Under the pieces are notes generated by a model, which was not told the origin of the DNA, ran no database searches, and saw only the letters and a list, made by a program, of their open reading frames with translations. This document shows, piece by piece, positions 45,742-54,054 of a stretch of DNA of 64,000 nt. The position numbers and the translations under genes are program-made. This stretch comes from Paenibacillus caseinilyticus (lineage in GTDB: Bacteria; Bacillota; Bacilli; Paenibacillales; NBRC-103111), in assembly GCF_027533645.1 (NCBI RefSeq), contig NZ_JAQAGY010000008.1, forward strand, positions 1 to 64,000, given 5' to 3'. Every line of letters starts with the position of its first letter. Within the stretch, counting starts at the first letter, position 1.

Positions 45742-46091
45742 TACCAGTCCTCCTCCTGCCCTTTCTCGAGTTGTTTGCGGATCGCCGCCTTCAGCGGATC
45801 TTCGGGAATCTCGACGCTGACGGTTCCCGTTACTTTGGCTTGGCATGCCAGACGGAACCCTTCTTTCTCTTGGCCGCCCAGCTTCAAACGTTCATTCTTG
45901 CCGGGCTCCGCCAGTCCGGATTCTAATCCTTCCGGTATACGCACCTTGCACATCAGGCAGGCCGCTTTCCCGTCACACCGGGTCCGGATGGTCACCCGGG
46001 CCCGCCGGGAAGCATCCAAAAGACTGGTACCCGGCCTTACCGTTACCTTCTTGCCGTCCGGCAGGAAAGTCACTTCCGCATTCATGCTCAT
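45741..46091 (-). CDS. [2Fe-2S] ferredoxin
   Basis: 116 aa from an ATG that overlaps the upstream stop (ATGA); an ATG two codons later is also possible. Ligand cysteines are in CDGKAACLMC (C-x5-C-x2-C) and the later RLACQ. Beta-grasp fold region spans about residues 5-95; the C-terminus is acidic. Electron partner unknown. A second, different ferredoxin gene lies two genes upstream. Confidence 0.88.
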   Translation of the reverse strand: MSMNAEVTFLPDGKKVTVRPGTSLLDASRRARVTIRTRCDGKAACLMCKVRIPEGLESGLAEPGKNERLKLGGQEKEGFRLACQAKVTGTVSVEIPEDPLKAAIRKQLEKGQEEDW

Positions 46092-46726
46092 CCCCCTGCC
46101 TCTCCATTCCAAGGAATCCGGCCCAGCACGGCCCGGCAATAAGCGGCAGCCTCTGTGCCGAACCAGTTCCGTGACAGCAGGTCCGACAGCGCTGCAAGCT
46201 CTCTCGGATCCTGTCGGCTGCGCAGAACGGCAGCGATCGCTTCATACCGGTCCGGCCGGCCGCGCAGCAGATTGAACAGCAGCTCATGTGCCAAGGGCAT
46301 AAGCGCCGTCTCGATCCCCTGCCCGATGTCCAACAGAAGGGCATGCTTCGCGCGCAGGTAATCCGCTTCCACACAGTACCGGCTCACAGCAGTACGGACC
46401 TCGAAGGCCCCGACGAGCTCGACAGCCACTCCTGCAATCTCATAATGGCTGAGGATCGAGCGGTACATCCCCGTCTCGCTCTCCTCCTGCAAGTCCGTAG
46501 ACCAAGGCAGCAGCGCTTGATGGAGCAGAGCCGCAGCCTCCTTGTCCGCATAGAGGTCGAGGTCCCGGGGCGGAGCTGCCAGCGGAACGTCCTGCAGCAG
46601 CAGCCCCGTGCTTCCTCCGATCAGCCAAGAGGCGCCGAGCCCTCTGCTTCTAGCCCCAATCTCCTGCAGGGCAAGACTCAGCGGACCCTCCACCCGGGAA
46701 TATATATCGGTATCGTTTTGTCTCAT
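46088..46726 (-). CDS. Nucleotidyltransferase-fold protein
   Basis: 212 aa. WLIGGSTGLLLQ (about residues 35-46) followed by PRDLDLYAD (about 53-61) matches the GS...DxD core of minor nucleotidyltransferases. C-terminal half is helical. It is flanked by two ferredoxin genes. The substrate cannot be told; it could be a tRNA, drug or protein modifier, or an inactive relative. Confidence 0.65.
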   Translation of the reverse strand: MRQNDTDIYSRVEGPLSLALQEIGARSRGLGASWLIGGSTGLLLQDVPLAAPPRDLDLYADKEAAALLHQALLPWSTDLQEESETGMYRSILSHYEIAGVAVELVGAFEVRTAVSRYCVEADYLRAKHALLLDIGQGIETALMPLAHELLFNLLRGRPDRYEAIAAVLRSRQDPRELAALSDLLSRNWFGTEAAAYCRAVLGRIPWNGEAGG

Positions 46727-46788
46727 GAACGGCTACACCCTTACTCTTGAAGTTGCGCTTGATGCATGAATCGGTCATTCAAAGTCTG

Positions 46789-47082
46789 TCAGAAATAAGG
46801 CTTGTGCGCGACGGTAACATCGCCCTCGCTTCGAATCGCGGCCTGGCAGCCAAGCCGGAATCCCTGCTCCAGCTCGTCCTCCCCCAGATTGTCCAGCTCC
46901 TCATCCGTAGGCGCATTCAGGAACTCTGCTCCTTCCTGCACCTGGCACCGGCATCTGGAGCATGTCCCCCGCAGGCATGAGAATCCCCATTCCACCTCGG
47001 CCTTCAGCGCCATATCCACAATCGTGAACCCGGTGACCAGGCTCACGGTCTTCGTTCCCCGTTTTCCTTTCAATGTTAACAT
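46789..47082 (-). CDS. [2Fe-2S] ferredoxin, plant type
   Basis: 97 aa. Cysteines in CLRGTCSRC (C-x4-C-x2-C) and in RLGCQ fit the plant/bacterial type cluster. Sequence between them, VQEGAEFLNAPTDEELD, is acidic. The start is the first ATG of the conserved region (MLTLKGKRG), with a distant GGAG. A paralogous ferredoxin of a different cysteine spacing is about 0.7 kb downstream. Confidence 0.9.
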   Translation of the reverse strand: MLTLKGKRGTKTVSLVTGFTIVDMALKAEVEWGFSCLRGTCSRCRCQVQEGAEFLNAPTDEELDNLGEDELEQGFRLGCQAAIRSEGDVTVAHKPYF

Positions 47083-47099
47083 AGGTCTGGCTTCTCTCC

Positions 47100-47279
47100 T
47101 CACAGCAATGATGCGAACATATAAAGCAGAATCGGAATGAACATCAGGAAAGCGACCAGCGACAGAATGAACCGAAGGGCTCCCTGGGTCCGGGATCTCG
47201 CGAATGAAATCAATAGCGAAGCAGCTACCATCAAGCCGATCGCAATAAAAGATGCCCACATTTTGTCAAGCGGCGACAT
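47100..47279 (-). CDS. DUF2768 small membrane protein (YphE-like)
   Basis: 59 aa from ATG; an in-frame TTG three codons earlier is possible. Two hydrophobic helices (ASFIAIGLMVAASLLISFA and FILSLVAFLMFIPILLYMFA) joined by a basic loop RSRTQG, the DUF2768 layout found in B. subtilis YphE. It is 17 nt before the ferredoxin start. Role unknown. Confidence 0.8.
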   Translation of the reverse strand: MSPLDKMWASFIAIGLMVAASLLISFARSRTQGALRFILSLVAFLMFIPILLYMFASLL

Positions 47280-47338
47280 AAGTTCCAACCCCTGTATCTC
47301 TGATTCGTAAAGTCGTAAAGCTCTTATTCTCCATCATA

Positions 47339-47376
47339 TCACAAAAAAAGCACAAGCGCGCCTTCCGGCCGCTTAT
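47339..47376 (-). terminator. Terminator after spoVIF
   Basis: GCATAAGCG / CGCTTGTGC stem with seven T on the minus strand. Confidence 0.85.
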
Positions 47377-47395
47377 GCCACGGAATTGTAACCTC

Positions 47396-47677
47396 TTACT
47401 TCTTCATGATCATCTTCATCAGCTGTTCCATATTGCTCGTGTTCATCTTGCTCGACTTGATGGCCTGAATCAATTCGTTCATCGTCTGATCGGACACCGG
47501 AACGTTCACGAGGCTGGATACCTGCTTGATGAGCTGCTTCAGCTGCGCATCGCTCTGCACTGTAGTAGGCTTCACGCCGCTCGCCAGTTTATAGATATCC
47601 TTCTCGGACACGTTCTTGCCGGTCTTCTTCTTCACTACGTTCAAAACGTCCTTGGGCATGTTCTTATTGCCAGACAT
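47396..47677 (-). CDS. spoVIF: Stage VI sporulation protein F
   Basis: 93 aa, near the usual 88-95. Recognised by the conserved MPKDVLNVVKKKTGKNVSEKDIYKLASGVKP and the Lys-rich helical C-terminus ending MKMIMKK. In B. subtilis (yjcC) it is a late spore-coat assembly factor under GerE. Here it follows gpsA by 113 nt. Confidence 0.85.
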   Translation of the reverse strand: MSGNKNMPKDVLNVVKKKTGKNVSEKDIYKLASGVKPTTVQSDAQLKQLIKQVSSLVNVPVSDQTMNELIQAIKSSKMNTSNMEQLMKMIMKK

Positions 47678-47789
47678 CTTCCCTCAATCCTCCCCGGACC
47701 CTCATGCGAAGCCGCCAAATGCGGCTGCTGCGGTAAGTCTAAGTCAGTATATGTGGGAAGAGGACCGGGCGTGTAGGCGCATGCCCTCC

Positions 47790-48836
47790 TCAGTTCCAGC
47801 CGTCCCCGGTAGATTCGGCGACCTGCACCGATTCGTGGGTCGGGTCGCGCCCCATAAGATCCTCTACCACGGAGCGCGGATCCTTCCCCTCGAAGAGGAG
47901 CAGATACAACTCGTCGGTAATCGGCATCTCAATGCCGTACTGCCGCGAGAGCTTATGAGCCGCCTGCGTCGTCTTGACGCCCTCGACGACCATACCCATC
48001 CGGCTGAGCACTTCGCTGAGCGACAGTCCCTGGGCCAGCATCGAGCCCGCCCGCCAGTTGCGGCTGTGCTTGCTCGTGCAGGTGACGACGAGGTCGCCGA
48101 CCCCGGCAAGACCGGCAAATGTGAGTGTATTGGCCCCCATGGCTACGCCCAGCCTGCCGATCTCCGCAAGTCCGCGGGTCATGAGCGCCGCCTTGGCATT
48201 GTCGCCAAAGCCCAAGCCGTCAGACAATCCCGCTCCCAGTGCGATAATATTCTTGAGCGCACCGCCGACTTCAATGCCCACCACGTCCGGCGTTGTGTAC
48301 ACCCGGAAGTAAGAGTTAGTGAGCAGCGCCTGCGCCGCCTTGGCCGCCTCCTTATCCTGCGAAGCGACCACTACGGTCGTAGGACACTGCTGAATGACTT
48401 CCTCCGCATGGCTCGGTCCCGAGAGGACGACAATGCGGGTTGGATCCAGCGGCAGCAGCTCATCGGCCAGCACCTCGCTCATCCGCTTCAGCGTCCCGGT
48501 CTCGAACCCTTTGGTGGCGTGCACGACAATCGTACCCACCCCGAGATGGGGACGCAGGGAAGCTGCAATCTCCCGCATGGCGGAGGAAGGAGCTACGATG
48601 AAGACCGCCTTGGCCCCTTGGGCCGCCTCTTCCATCGAGACGGTCGCGCGGATGCGTTCGGAGAGCACCGCCTCCCCCAGGAAGCGGCGGTTGACATGCT
48701 GTGTATTGATCTCTTGTACTTGTTCCTCATTGCGGGACCAGAGCAGTACCTCATGACCGTTGGCTGCCAGGACCGAGGCGATCGCCGTGCCCCAGCTGCC
48801 GGCCACAAGCACGGCGACTTTCGTGGAATTGGACAT
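47790..48836 (-). CDS. gpsA: Glycerol-3-phosphate dehydrogenase [NAD(P)+]
   Basis: 348 aa from the ATG with GGGGG at 7 nt. It reduces DHAP to sn-glycerol 3-phosphate for phospholipids. Catalytic Lys is in GGALKNIIALGAGLSDGLGFGDNAKAALMTRG. The dinucleotide motif reads VAVLVAGSWGTA, with Val where the first Gly of GxGxxG normally is. It is directly downstream of plsY, the next enzyme in the pathway. Confidence 0.94.
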   Translation of the reverse strand: MSNSTKVAVLVAGSWGTAIASVLAANGHEVLLWSRNEEQVQEINTQHVNRRFLGEAVLSERIRATVSMEEAAQGAKAVFIVAPSSAMREIAASLRPHLGVGTIVVHATKGFETGTLKRMSEVLADELLPLDPTRIVVLSGPSHAEEVIQQCPTTVVVASQDKEAAKAAQALLTNSYFRVYTTPDVVGIEVGGALKNIIALGAGLSDGLGFGDNAKAALMTRGLAEIGRLGVAMGANTLTFAGLAGVGDLVVTCTSKHSRNWRAGSMLAQGLSLSEVLSRMGMVVEGVKTTQAAHKLSRQYGIEMPITDELYLLLFEGKDPRSVVEDLMGRDPTHESVQVAESTGDGWN

Positions 48837-48861
48837 GTTCGGGCCCCCTATGTACACAAAG

Positions 48862-49461
48862 TTATGACGGTTTTTTGGCTCCCAGCTTGTTCTCCTTGCC
48901 TTGCAGCAGCTTCACAATATTGGTCCGGTGCTTCACCCAGGCAAAGACAAACAGGAGCAAGCTGAGTACCAGCACTTCAACGGAGCGTCCCATTCCCCAA
49001 ATAAATAGTGGAAGAAATGCCGTAAACAGCAGGGAACCCAGGGAAACGTACCGTGTGATGAGGATGGTCACAATCGCGATCAAGCCGGCGTACAAGGAGG
49101 GCAGAAAAGCAAGCGTAGCCATAACGCCGATCGTCGTAGCGATCCCTTTGCCGCCCTTAAACCCAAAAAATACCGGCCAATTGTGCCCGATGATGACGGA
49201 CACCCCGGCGAGTACCATGATCAGAGTATCTCCGCCGCTGAGCACGTGGCCTAGCCATACGGCGGCGATCCCTTTGAGCACGTCAAGCAGCAGGACTGCG
49301 ATCCCCGGCCCTTTGCCGAGCACCCGCAGCGTATTGGTCGCTCCCGCATTGCCGCTTCCGTGCTGGCGGATATCGATCCCCTTAAGCAGCTTGCCCGCCA
49401 AGAAGCTGAAGCTGATCGAGCCGAGCAAATACCCGATCAGCAGCGACAACCAGCTTGTCAC
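48862..49461 (-). CDS. plsY: Glycerol-3-phosphate acyltransferase PlsY
   Basis: 199 aa from a GTG start with GGGGCGAAGGA; upstream frame is antisense-type sequence. Membrane enzyme with five or six helices that acylates G3P with acyl phosphate. The three signature loops are IDIRQHGSGNAGATNTLR, GHNWPVFFGFKGGKG and SLGSLL. It forms a two-gene set with gpsA, 25 nt apart. Confidence 0.95.
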   Translation of the reverse strand: MTSWLSLLIGYLLGSISFSFLAGKLLKGIDIRQHGSGNAGATNTLRVLGKGPGIAVLLLDVLKGIAAVWLGHVLSGGDTLIMVLAGVSVIIGHNWPVFFGFKGGKGIATTIGVMATLAFLPSLYAGLIAIVTILITRYVSLGSLLFTAFLPLFIWGMGRSVEVLVLSLLLFVFAWVKHRTNIVKLLQGKENKLGAKKPS

Positions 49462-49474
49462 GATTCCTTCGCCC

Positions 49475-50797
49475 CTATTCTTCTTCCGATTTGCGCCGCG
49501 TGAACAGACGAAGCGGGGTGCCCTCGAAGCCAAAGGCCGCCCGGATCTTGTTATCCAGGTAACGCTGGTAAGAGAAGTGCATGAGCTCCGGATCGTTAAC
49601 GAAGAAGATGATCGTAGGCGGCTTGACCGCCACCTGCGTGGCATAGTTGATCCGCATACGACGTCCCTTGTCCGTCGGAGGAGGGTTGATCGCCACGGCA
49701 TCCGAGATGACGTCGTTGAGCACATGAGTCGGAATCCGCATGGCATGGGCTTCCGATACCGTGTTCACTACCGGCAGCAGCTTATGCAGACGCTGCTTCG
49801 TCTTCGCGGAGAGGAATACGACCGGCGCGTAGGTCATGAAGAGGAAATGGTCGCGGATCTTCTGCTCGAACTGGTGCATGGTTTTCTCGTCTTTCTCGAC
49901 CGCATCCCACTTGTTCACGACGAACACCGCTGCCTTACCCGCTTCGTGGGCATAGCCCGCCACGTGTTTGTCCTGCTCGATGATGCCGACCTCGCCGTCG
50001 ATCACCACGAGAACGACATCCGCGCGTTCGATCGCCTTCATGGCGCGCATAACGCTGTATTTCTCCGTGTTCTCGTATACCTTGCCGCGCTTGCGCATCC
50101 CTGCCGTATCGATAATGACGTACTTCTGTCCGTCCTTCTCGAACGGGGTGTCGATGGCATCGCGCGTCGTTCCGGCCAGATCGCTGACGATGACGCGTTC
50201 TTCGCCCAGGATCGCGTTCACGAGCGATGACTTGCCTACGTTCGGACGGCCGATCAGGGCGACTCGGATCACATCTTCCCCATACTCTTCCTCCACCGTA
50301 TCCGGGAAGTGCTTCACGACCTCTTCAAGCAGGTCGCCGATGCCTGTGCCGTGAGCACCGGATATGCCCACAATCTCGCCGAAGCCCATGGAATAGAACT
50401 CATAGATGTCGTCGGCACGCTGCAGGTTATCCACCTTATTGACAGCGACTACGACAGGTTTCTGCGAGCGGAACAGGATCTGGGCGACTTCGCTGTCGGC
50501 TGGAGTAACGCCGGCCTTGGCATCCACCATGAAGACGATGACGTCCGATTCTTCGATCGCAAGCTCCGCCTGAACGCGGACCGAACGGAGAATATGGTCA
50601 TCCCCCTCAATTTCGATACCTCCGGTATCGATGACGCTGAACTCCTGATCCAGCCACTCGCCTTTGCCATATAAACGGTCCCGGGTCACACCGGGTTTAT
50701 CTTCTACAATCGCCAGCTTATCACCGATGATCCGGTTGAATATCGTAGATTTGCCCACATTCGGGCGGCCGACAATTGCAATAACGGGCCTTGCCAT
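49475..50797 (-). CDS. der: Ribosome-associated GTPase Der (EngA)
   Basis: 440 aa. Two tandem GTPase domains: first G1 [13 protein letters not shown] (about residues 7-19) with G4 NKVD, second G1 [13 protein letters not shown] (about 180-192) with G4 NKWD, then the KH-like C-terminal domain ending FTRRKSEEE. Needed for 50S assembly. Starts at the ATG preceded by AAAGGA. Stop is 13 nt before the plsY start. Confidence 0.96.
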   Translation of the reverse strand: MARPVIAIVGRPNVGKSTIFNRIIGDKLAIVEDKPGVTRDRLYGKGEWLDQEFSVIDTGGIEIEGDDHILRSVRVQAELAIEESDVIVFMVDAKAGVTPADSEVAQILFRSQKPVVVAVNKVDNLQRADDIYEFYSMGFGEIVGISGAHGTGIGDLLEEVVKHFPDTVEEEYGEDVIRVALIGRPNVGKSSLVNAILGEERVIVSDLAGTTRDAIDTPFEKDGQKYVIIDTAGMRKRGKVYENTEKYSVMRAMKAIERADVVLVVIDGEVGIIEQDKHVAGYAHEAGKAAVFVVNKWDAVEKDEKTMHQFEQKIRDHFLFMTYAPVVFLSAKTKQRLHKLLPVVNTVSEAHAMRIPTHVLNDVISDAVAINPPPTDKGRRMRINYATQVAVKPPTIIFFVNDPELMHFSYQRYLDNKIRAAFGFEGTPLRLFTRRKSEEE

Positions 50798-50868
50798 GTG
50801 CTTCATTCCTTTCTCTCTCTGGTGAAACGACCCCCAGGGCGGCAGCTTCAGCCCATTCAACAAATAAA

Positions 50869-50927
50869 GTACCTGCCGCATCCGCGAAGGAGCTCGTTAG
50901 GAGCAAAACGGACGGAAACCAGGTACT
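50869..50927 (-). promoter_or_regulatory. Long-range stem in the der leader
   Basis: Perfect eight-base arms AGTACCTG / CAGGTACT (50920-50927 and 50869-50876), with a run TTTATTTG after it. It could be an attenuator in the leader of about 230 nt. The rest of the 308-nt gap holds only the promoter and the upstream terminator. Confidence 0.4.
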
Positions 50928-51028
50928 CGGTCAATGCGGCACCGCTGTGGGGCACTTCTTCTCCTACACTGCCTATCCGGCGGGCTCGGCGGTTCCACAA
51001 TTCTCGCTGAGGCCGCTCAGGCTACGCC

Positions 51029-51057
51029 ATTATACCAAAATTTGTGGAGCAAGTAAA
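51029..51057 (-). promoter_or_regulatory. der promoter
   Basis: TTTACT (51052-51057), 17-nt spacer, perfect TATAAT (51029-51034). Confidence 0.65.
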
Positions 51058-51058
51058 C

Positions 51059-51103
51059 GAGCAGGAGTTCGGACGGACAGGTTTGCCTGCCGGTCCCCTG
51101 CTC
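51059..51103 (-). terminator. Terminator after the capping-subunit gene
   Basis: GAGCAGG / CCTGCTC outer arms with an inner CCTG / CAGG stem; weak T-run. It starts a few bases past the stop. Confidence 0.6.
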
Positions 51104-51105
51104 CC

Positions 51106-51285
51106 TTATCCGTGTTTGACGATAATCAGCGTGCCATTTTGCAGGTCGTGGGCTGAGGCGTCCATGATTTTCTCCAGCCGGAACGCGACCTGCTGCTGCT
51201 CTTCGGGATTCGCCGCGATGAAGATCGGCGCTCCGCCCGCCACCTTGCTTTTATCCATCGTGATGACCGCCAGTATACGTCCCAT
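51106..51285 (-). CDS. Capping complex subunit for YIEGIA
   Basis: 59 aa, read MGRILAVITMDKSKVAGGAP and then IFIAANPEEQQQVAFRLEKI to the end IVKHG. Its start overlaps the YIEGIA stop (TAATG) and GGGAG lies upstream. Beta-strand-rich, no membrane helix. It is the small partner always found next to YIEGIA proteins; what the pair does is not known. Confidence 0.82.
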   Translation of the reverse strand: MGRILAVITMDKSKVAGGAPIFIAANPEEQQQVAFRLEKIMDASAHDLQNGTLIIVKHG

Positions 51286-52199
51286 TATGCTCCCGCCTTT
51301 CCGCCAGGCTCGACATGCGCTTCCGTAGGCATCCGCACGGCACTCTCCAGGATCGGAGAACGCATAGCCACCGCCCTGGCTTTGCCCGGGTCCTTCTCCT
51401 GGGGAAGCAGCAGTACGGCGAGCCGGCCGTCCTTCATATCCAGCTTGGCCTGCGGCACCAGCGAAGGTTCGCCTTCGTCGCGGAAGACGCCCATGATCGT
51501 CGAGACGTCGTGCAGGAGTGCTTGACGCTGTCCCGGGTTGGCGAGGGTCACCCGTCCGTTGGGATTCCTTGGGGTTAGCACCAGACCGATGGCCTGCTCG
51601 CGGATTACCCTCTGGGTATCGCTGAGTCCGACGTTCATAATATAGATATCGTCTACGAACAGATTGGGCCCATCCATCTTCACCTCGCCGACACGGATCT
51701 CCGCGATATGCGATACGCTTTTGCCCGATTTAAAATAAAATGTAATCAGCATCGCCACCAGTCCTGCGGCCATCCCCCAGTACCAGGCGAACAGAATGCT
51801 GAAGAACGCGGTGACGAAAGAGGTGAAAATGACCAGGTAGTTCCGGCCCTCGAAGACCATCGCAATGCCTTCGATATAGGTAGCCCCCCTCGGTACGAGC
51901 TCCAGAGAATCGATCTTGCTGAGCGTCTGGCGCTCCATATTGCGGACATCCCGGAACTGCTGGGCCGCCATCGCGAGGAAGGTCATCGCCGTATAATTCT
52001 TATCGAGCAGGGCCGGAACCGCAACGGACCCAAGGCCGGCGGCGATAACGCCCAGCGACAAATGGATGATCTTCCCGTGCGGGTAGGTGGGGTACTGCCG
52101 ATAATCGGTTCGAAGCATGGTAAGCCTCGAGACAACACCGAACAGGACTCCCAGGATGATGCCGACATTATACTTCTGCTCCACAATCCACAGCCACAT
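51285..52199 (-). CDS. YIEGIA family membrane protein (YphB-like)
   Basis: 304 aa. N-terminal membrane helices (residues 5-20, 45-65), the family-naming YIEGIA at about residue 109, then two more hydrophobic helices (ITSFVTAFFSILFAWYWG region, about 125-155) and a soluble domain of 140 residues. RBS GGAGGCTCGTT. The gene is between YphA-like and the capping subunit. It is conserved in spore formers; molecular role unknown. Confidence 0.88.
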   Translation of the reverse strand: MWLWIVEQKYNVGIILGVLFGVVSRLTMLRTDYRQYPTYPHGKIIHLSLGVIAAGLGSVAVPALLDKNYTAMTFLAMAAQQFRDVRNMERQTLSKIDSLELVPRGATYIEGIAMVFEGRNYLVIFTSFVTAFFSILFAWYWGMAAGLVAMLITFYFKSGKSVSHIAEIRVGEVKMDGPNLFVDDIYIMNVGLSDTQRVIREQAIGLVLTPRNPNGRVTLANPGQRQALLHDVSTIMGVFRDEGEPSLVPQAKLDMKDGRLAVLLLPQEKDPGKARAVAMRSPILESAVRMPTEAHVEPGGKAGA

Positions 52200-52232
52200 A
52201 ACGAGCCTCCTCTTCTTCTTCCCGGGGATAAG

Positions 52233-52859
52233 CTATTCCCTGCCGCCTTTGAGACTGTGCCAAAGGAAGCGGAGGGTGGACCGCAGCGTCCGGTGCAGCG
52301 CCATAACCACCATGGAACTGGTTCTCACCGCATAGACAGTCAGCCACCAGCCATCCTGGAATAAAGCTCCCCCGATAGTTCCGGTCCATGCTTCCTTATG
52401 TGCGTACCAATCCATGGCCTCTCCGAGCAGCAGCCCCAGTGTGACCGAACCGATCTGACCGGTTGGCGAACGGAGCAGAACCGCACCCAGCAGTCCGACG
52501 AGCAGTGCCGTCGTCCATTCGGGGCTGATCAAGACGAGCATCGGAGCAAGCGGCAGCGTCTCCTTCAAGAAAAAATGCACGGATCCCAGAAGAAGTCCTA
52601 CAGACAGCAGATGCAGCTTCAAGAGAAAGCCACGGGAGCGGAGCAGCACCCCGAGGAAGAGAGCGGCAAGAACAGGCAGCACGGCGTTCAGCTCCCAGCG
52701 TCCTGATTCCCATGTCCACTGGATGCCGAGCAGCCAGCCCATAAAAAAAAGAAGTAGACTCGTACGAGTAATACCTCTTATTAGTACATCCTTCCAGCCA
52801 CTGGCGATCAGAATCACCGATACCACGATCAGCAATAAGGACAAATACCCTGGATTCAT
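52233..52859 (-). CDS. YphA-like polytopic membrane protein
   Basis: 208 aa with six hydrophobic helices (LLLIVVSVILIASG, LLLFFMGWLLGI, AVLPVLAALFLGVLL, LHLLSVGLLLGSVHFFL and others) and a basic C-terminus. Position between fni and the YIEGIA gene matches B. subtilis YphA. No motif gives a function. Confidence 0.75.
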   Translation of the reverse strand: MNPGYLSLLLIVVSVILIASGWKDVLIRGITRTSLLLFFMGWLLGIQWTWESGRWELNAVLPVLAALFLGVLLRSRGFLLKLHLLSVGLLLGSVHFFLKETLPLAPMLVLISPEWTTALLVGLLGAVLLRSPTGQIGSVTLGLLLGEAMDWYAHKEAWTGTIGGALFQDGWWLTVYAVRTSSMVVMALHRTLRSTLRFLWHSLKGGRE

Positions 52860-52926
52860 TCGCTCTCACCCGCAGAAACAAGCTATTGTCTTTCTTGTTC
52901 TGTAGTATGGCTTTCCATATTTAGTT

Positions 52927-54006
52927 TTAGTCACAGGGAAGCAAACCGCCGCGTCCCGCATAAGTACGGATATCAATGCTCCGGGCGGCGCACCAATGGG
53001 CTGTCTCGCCGGTGATGACTGCGGGCAAGCGGCCGAGCTCCCGGATGGAGCAAGCGCCCAGAGCGGTCATGACCAGCCGCAGCTCGGCATGCAGCGACTC
53101 GATAAAGCCGATCAGCGCCGGAGTGCCTTCCAGTCGAAGCACCCGAAGCAGCGCACCGGCCATTCCGACAGCGGAGGCTCCAAGCAGAAGCGCCTTGGCG
53201 ATATCAAGGGCTCCGGTGATACCGCCGGTAGCGATGACCGCCGCCTCCCGGCCCGGTTCGAAGCGCCGGGCTTCGAGCACCTCGAGCAGCGAAACCGCGG
53301 TCGGGCAGCCCCACTCGTTCAGCCACTCCATCGGCTGCGTTCTTCTCGCATTCTCGATGGCGGCAAAGTTGGTTCCGCCCGCTCCGCCGACATCAATCGC
53401 CGCGACGCCAGTCTGAAGAAGGCGCTGTGCACTTTCGCGCACCATGCCAAAACCGACTTCCTTCACGATGACAGGTACGCCTACGCCTTCGGTTATCGCC
53501 CGAATCCTCTCCAGCATCCCGGTAAAGTCCCGGTCCCCCTCCGGCATAATCAGCTCCTGCATTACGTTCAAATGAATCTGCAAGGCATCCGCCCTCAGCA
53601 TCTCGACGGCCCGGAGTGCCTGTTCCAGCGTTGCTTCGCTTCCCAGGTTCCCGAAGACGATTCCATCCGGATTGGTCTGCCTGACCACCCTGTAAGAGGC
53701 AGCGACCTCCGGATTCCTCATCGCCGACATCTGCGAGCCGACGGCCATCGCGAGTCCCGTCTCCCGTGCGGCCACGGCCAGTTCCCGGTTGATCTCCTCG
53801 GTTTCCCGCGCTCCTCCGGTCATCGCATTAATAAGAATCGGCGAGCTCAGAGTGAGTTCGCCGATTCCGGTACTTAATGATATGAGATCGGAGGAAATGC
53901 CGGGAAGACAATTAGGGAGCAGCCGGATGTCGCGGAAGCCTTGCGCTCCGCTGATGCCCAGCTGCAGAGCATGATGAACATGCTCCATTTTCCTTGGTAT
54001 GCGCAC
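52927..54006 (-). CDS. fni: Isopentenyl-diphosphate delta-isomerase, type 2
   Basis: 359 aa from GTG with AGAGG at 7 nt. FMN- and NADPH-dependent interconversion of IPP and DMAPP. Recognised by RKMEHVHHALQ, MTGGARETEEIN, AVGSQMSA, QIHLNVMQELIMPEGDRDF and VGGAGGTNFAAIEN. It feeds heptaprenyl synthesis encoded in this window. Confidence 0.95.
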   Translation of the reverse strand: MRIPRKMEHVHHALQLGISGAQGFRDIRLLPNCLPGISSDLISLSTGIGELTLSSPILINAMTGGARETEEINRELAVAARETGLAMAVGSQMSAMRNPEVAASYRVVRQTNPDGIVFGNLGSEATLEQALRAVEMLRADALQIHLNVMQELIMPEGDRDFTGMLERIRAITEGVGVPVIVKEVGFGMVRESAQRLLQTGVAAIDVGGAGGTNFAAIENARRTQPMEWLNEWGCPTAVSLLEVLEARRFEPGREAAVIATGGITGALDIAKALLLGASAVGMAGALLRVLRLEGTPALIGFIESLHAELRLVMTALGACSIRELGRLPAVITGETAHWCAARSIDIRTYAGRGGLLPCD

Positions 54007-54054
54007 CCTATTTCCTCTTTTCGTTATTCTAGAACGTCGGCTCCGCCTTCGAAC

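Noticed and set aside
50798-51030. T-box riboswitch in the der leader
   Set aside because: A TGGAACCGCC string is similar to the T-box core but lies at the 5' end, without specifier or antiterminator arrangement, and der is not an amino-acid gene.
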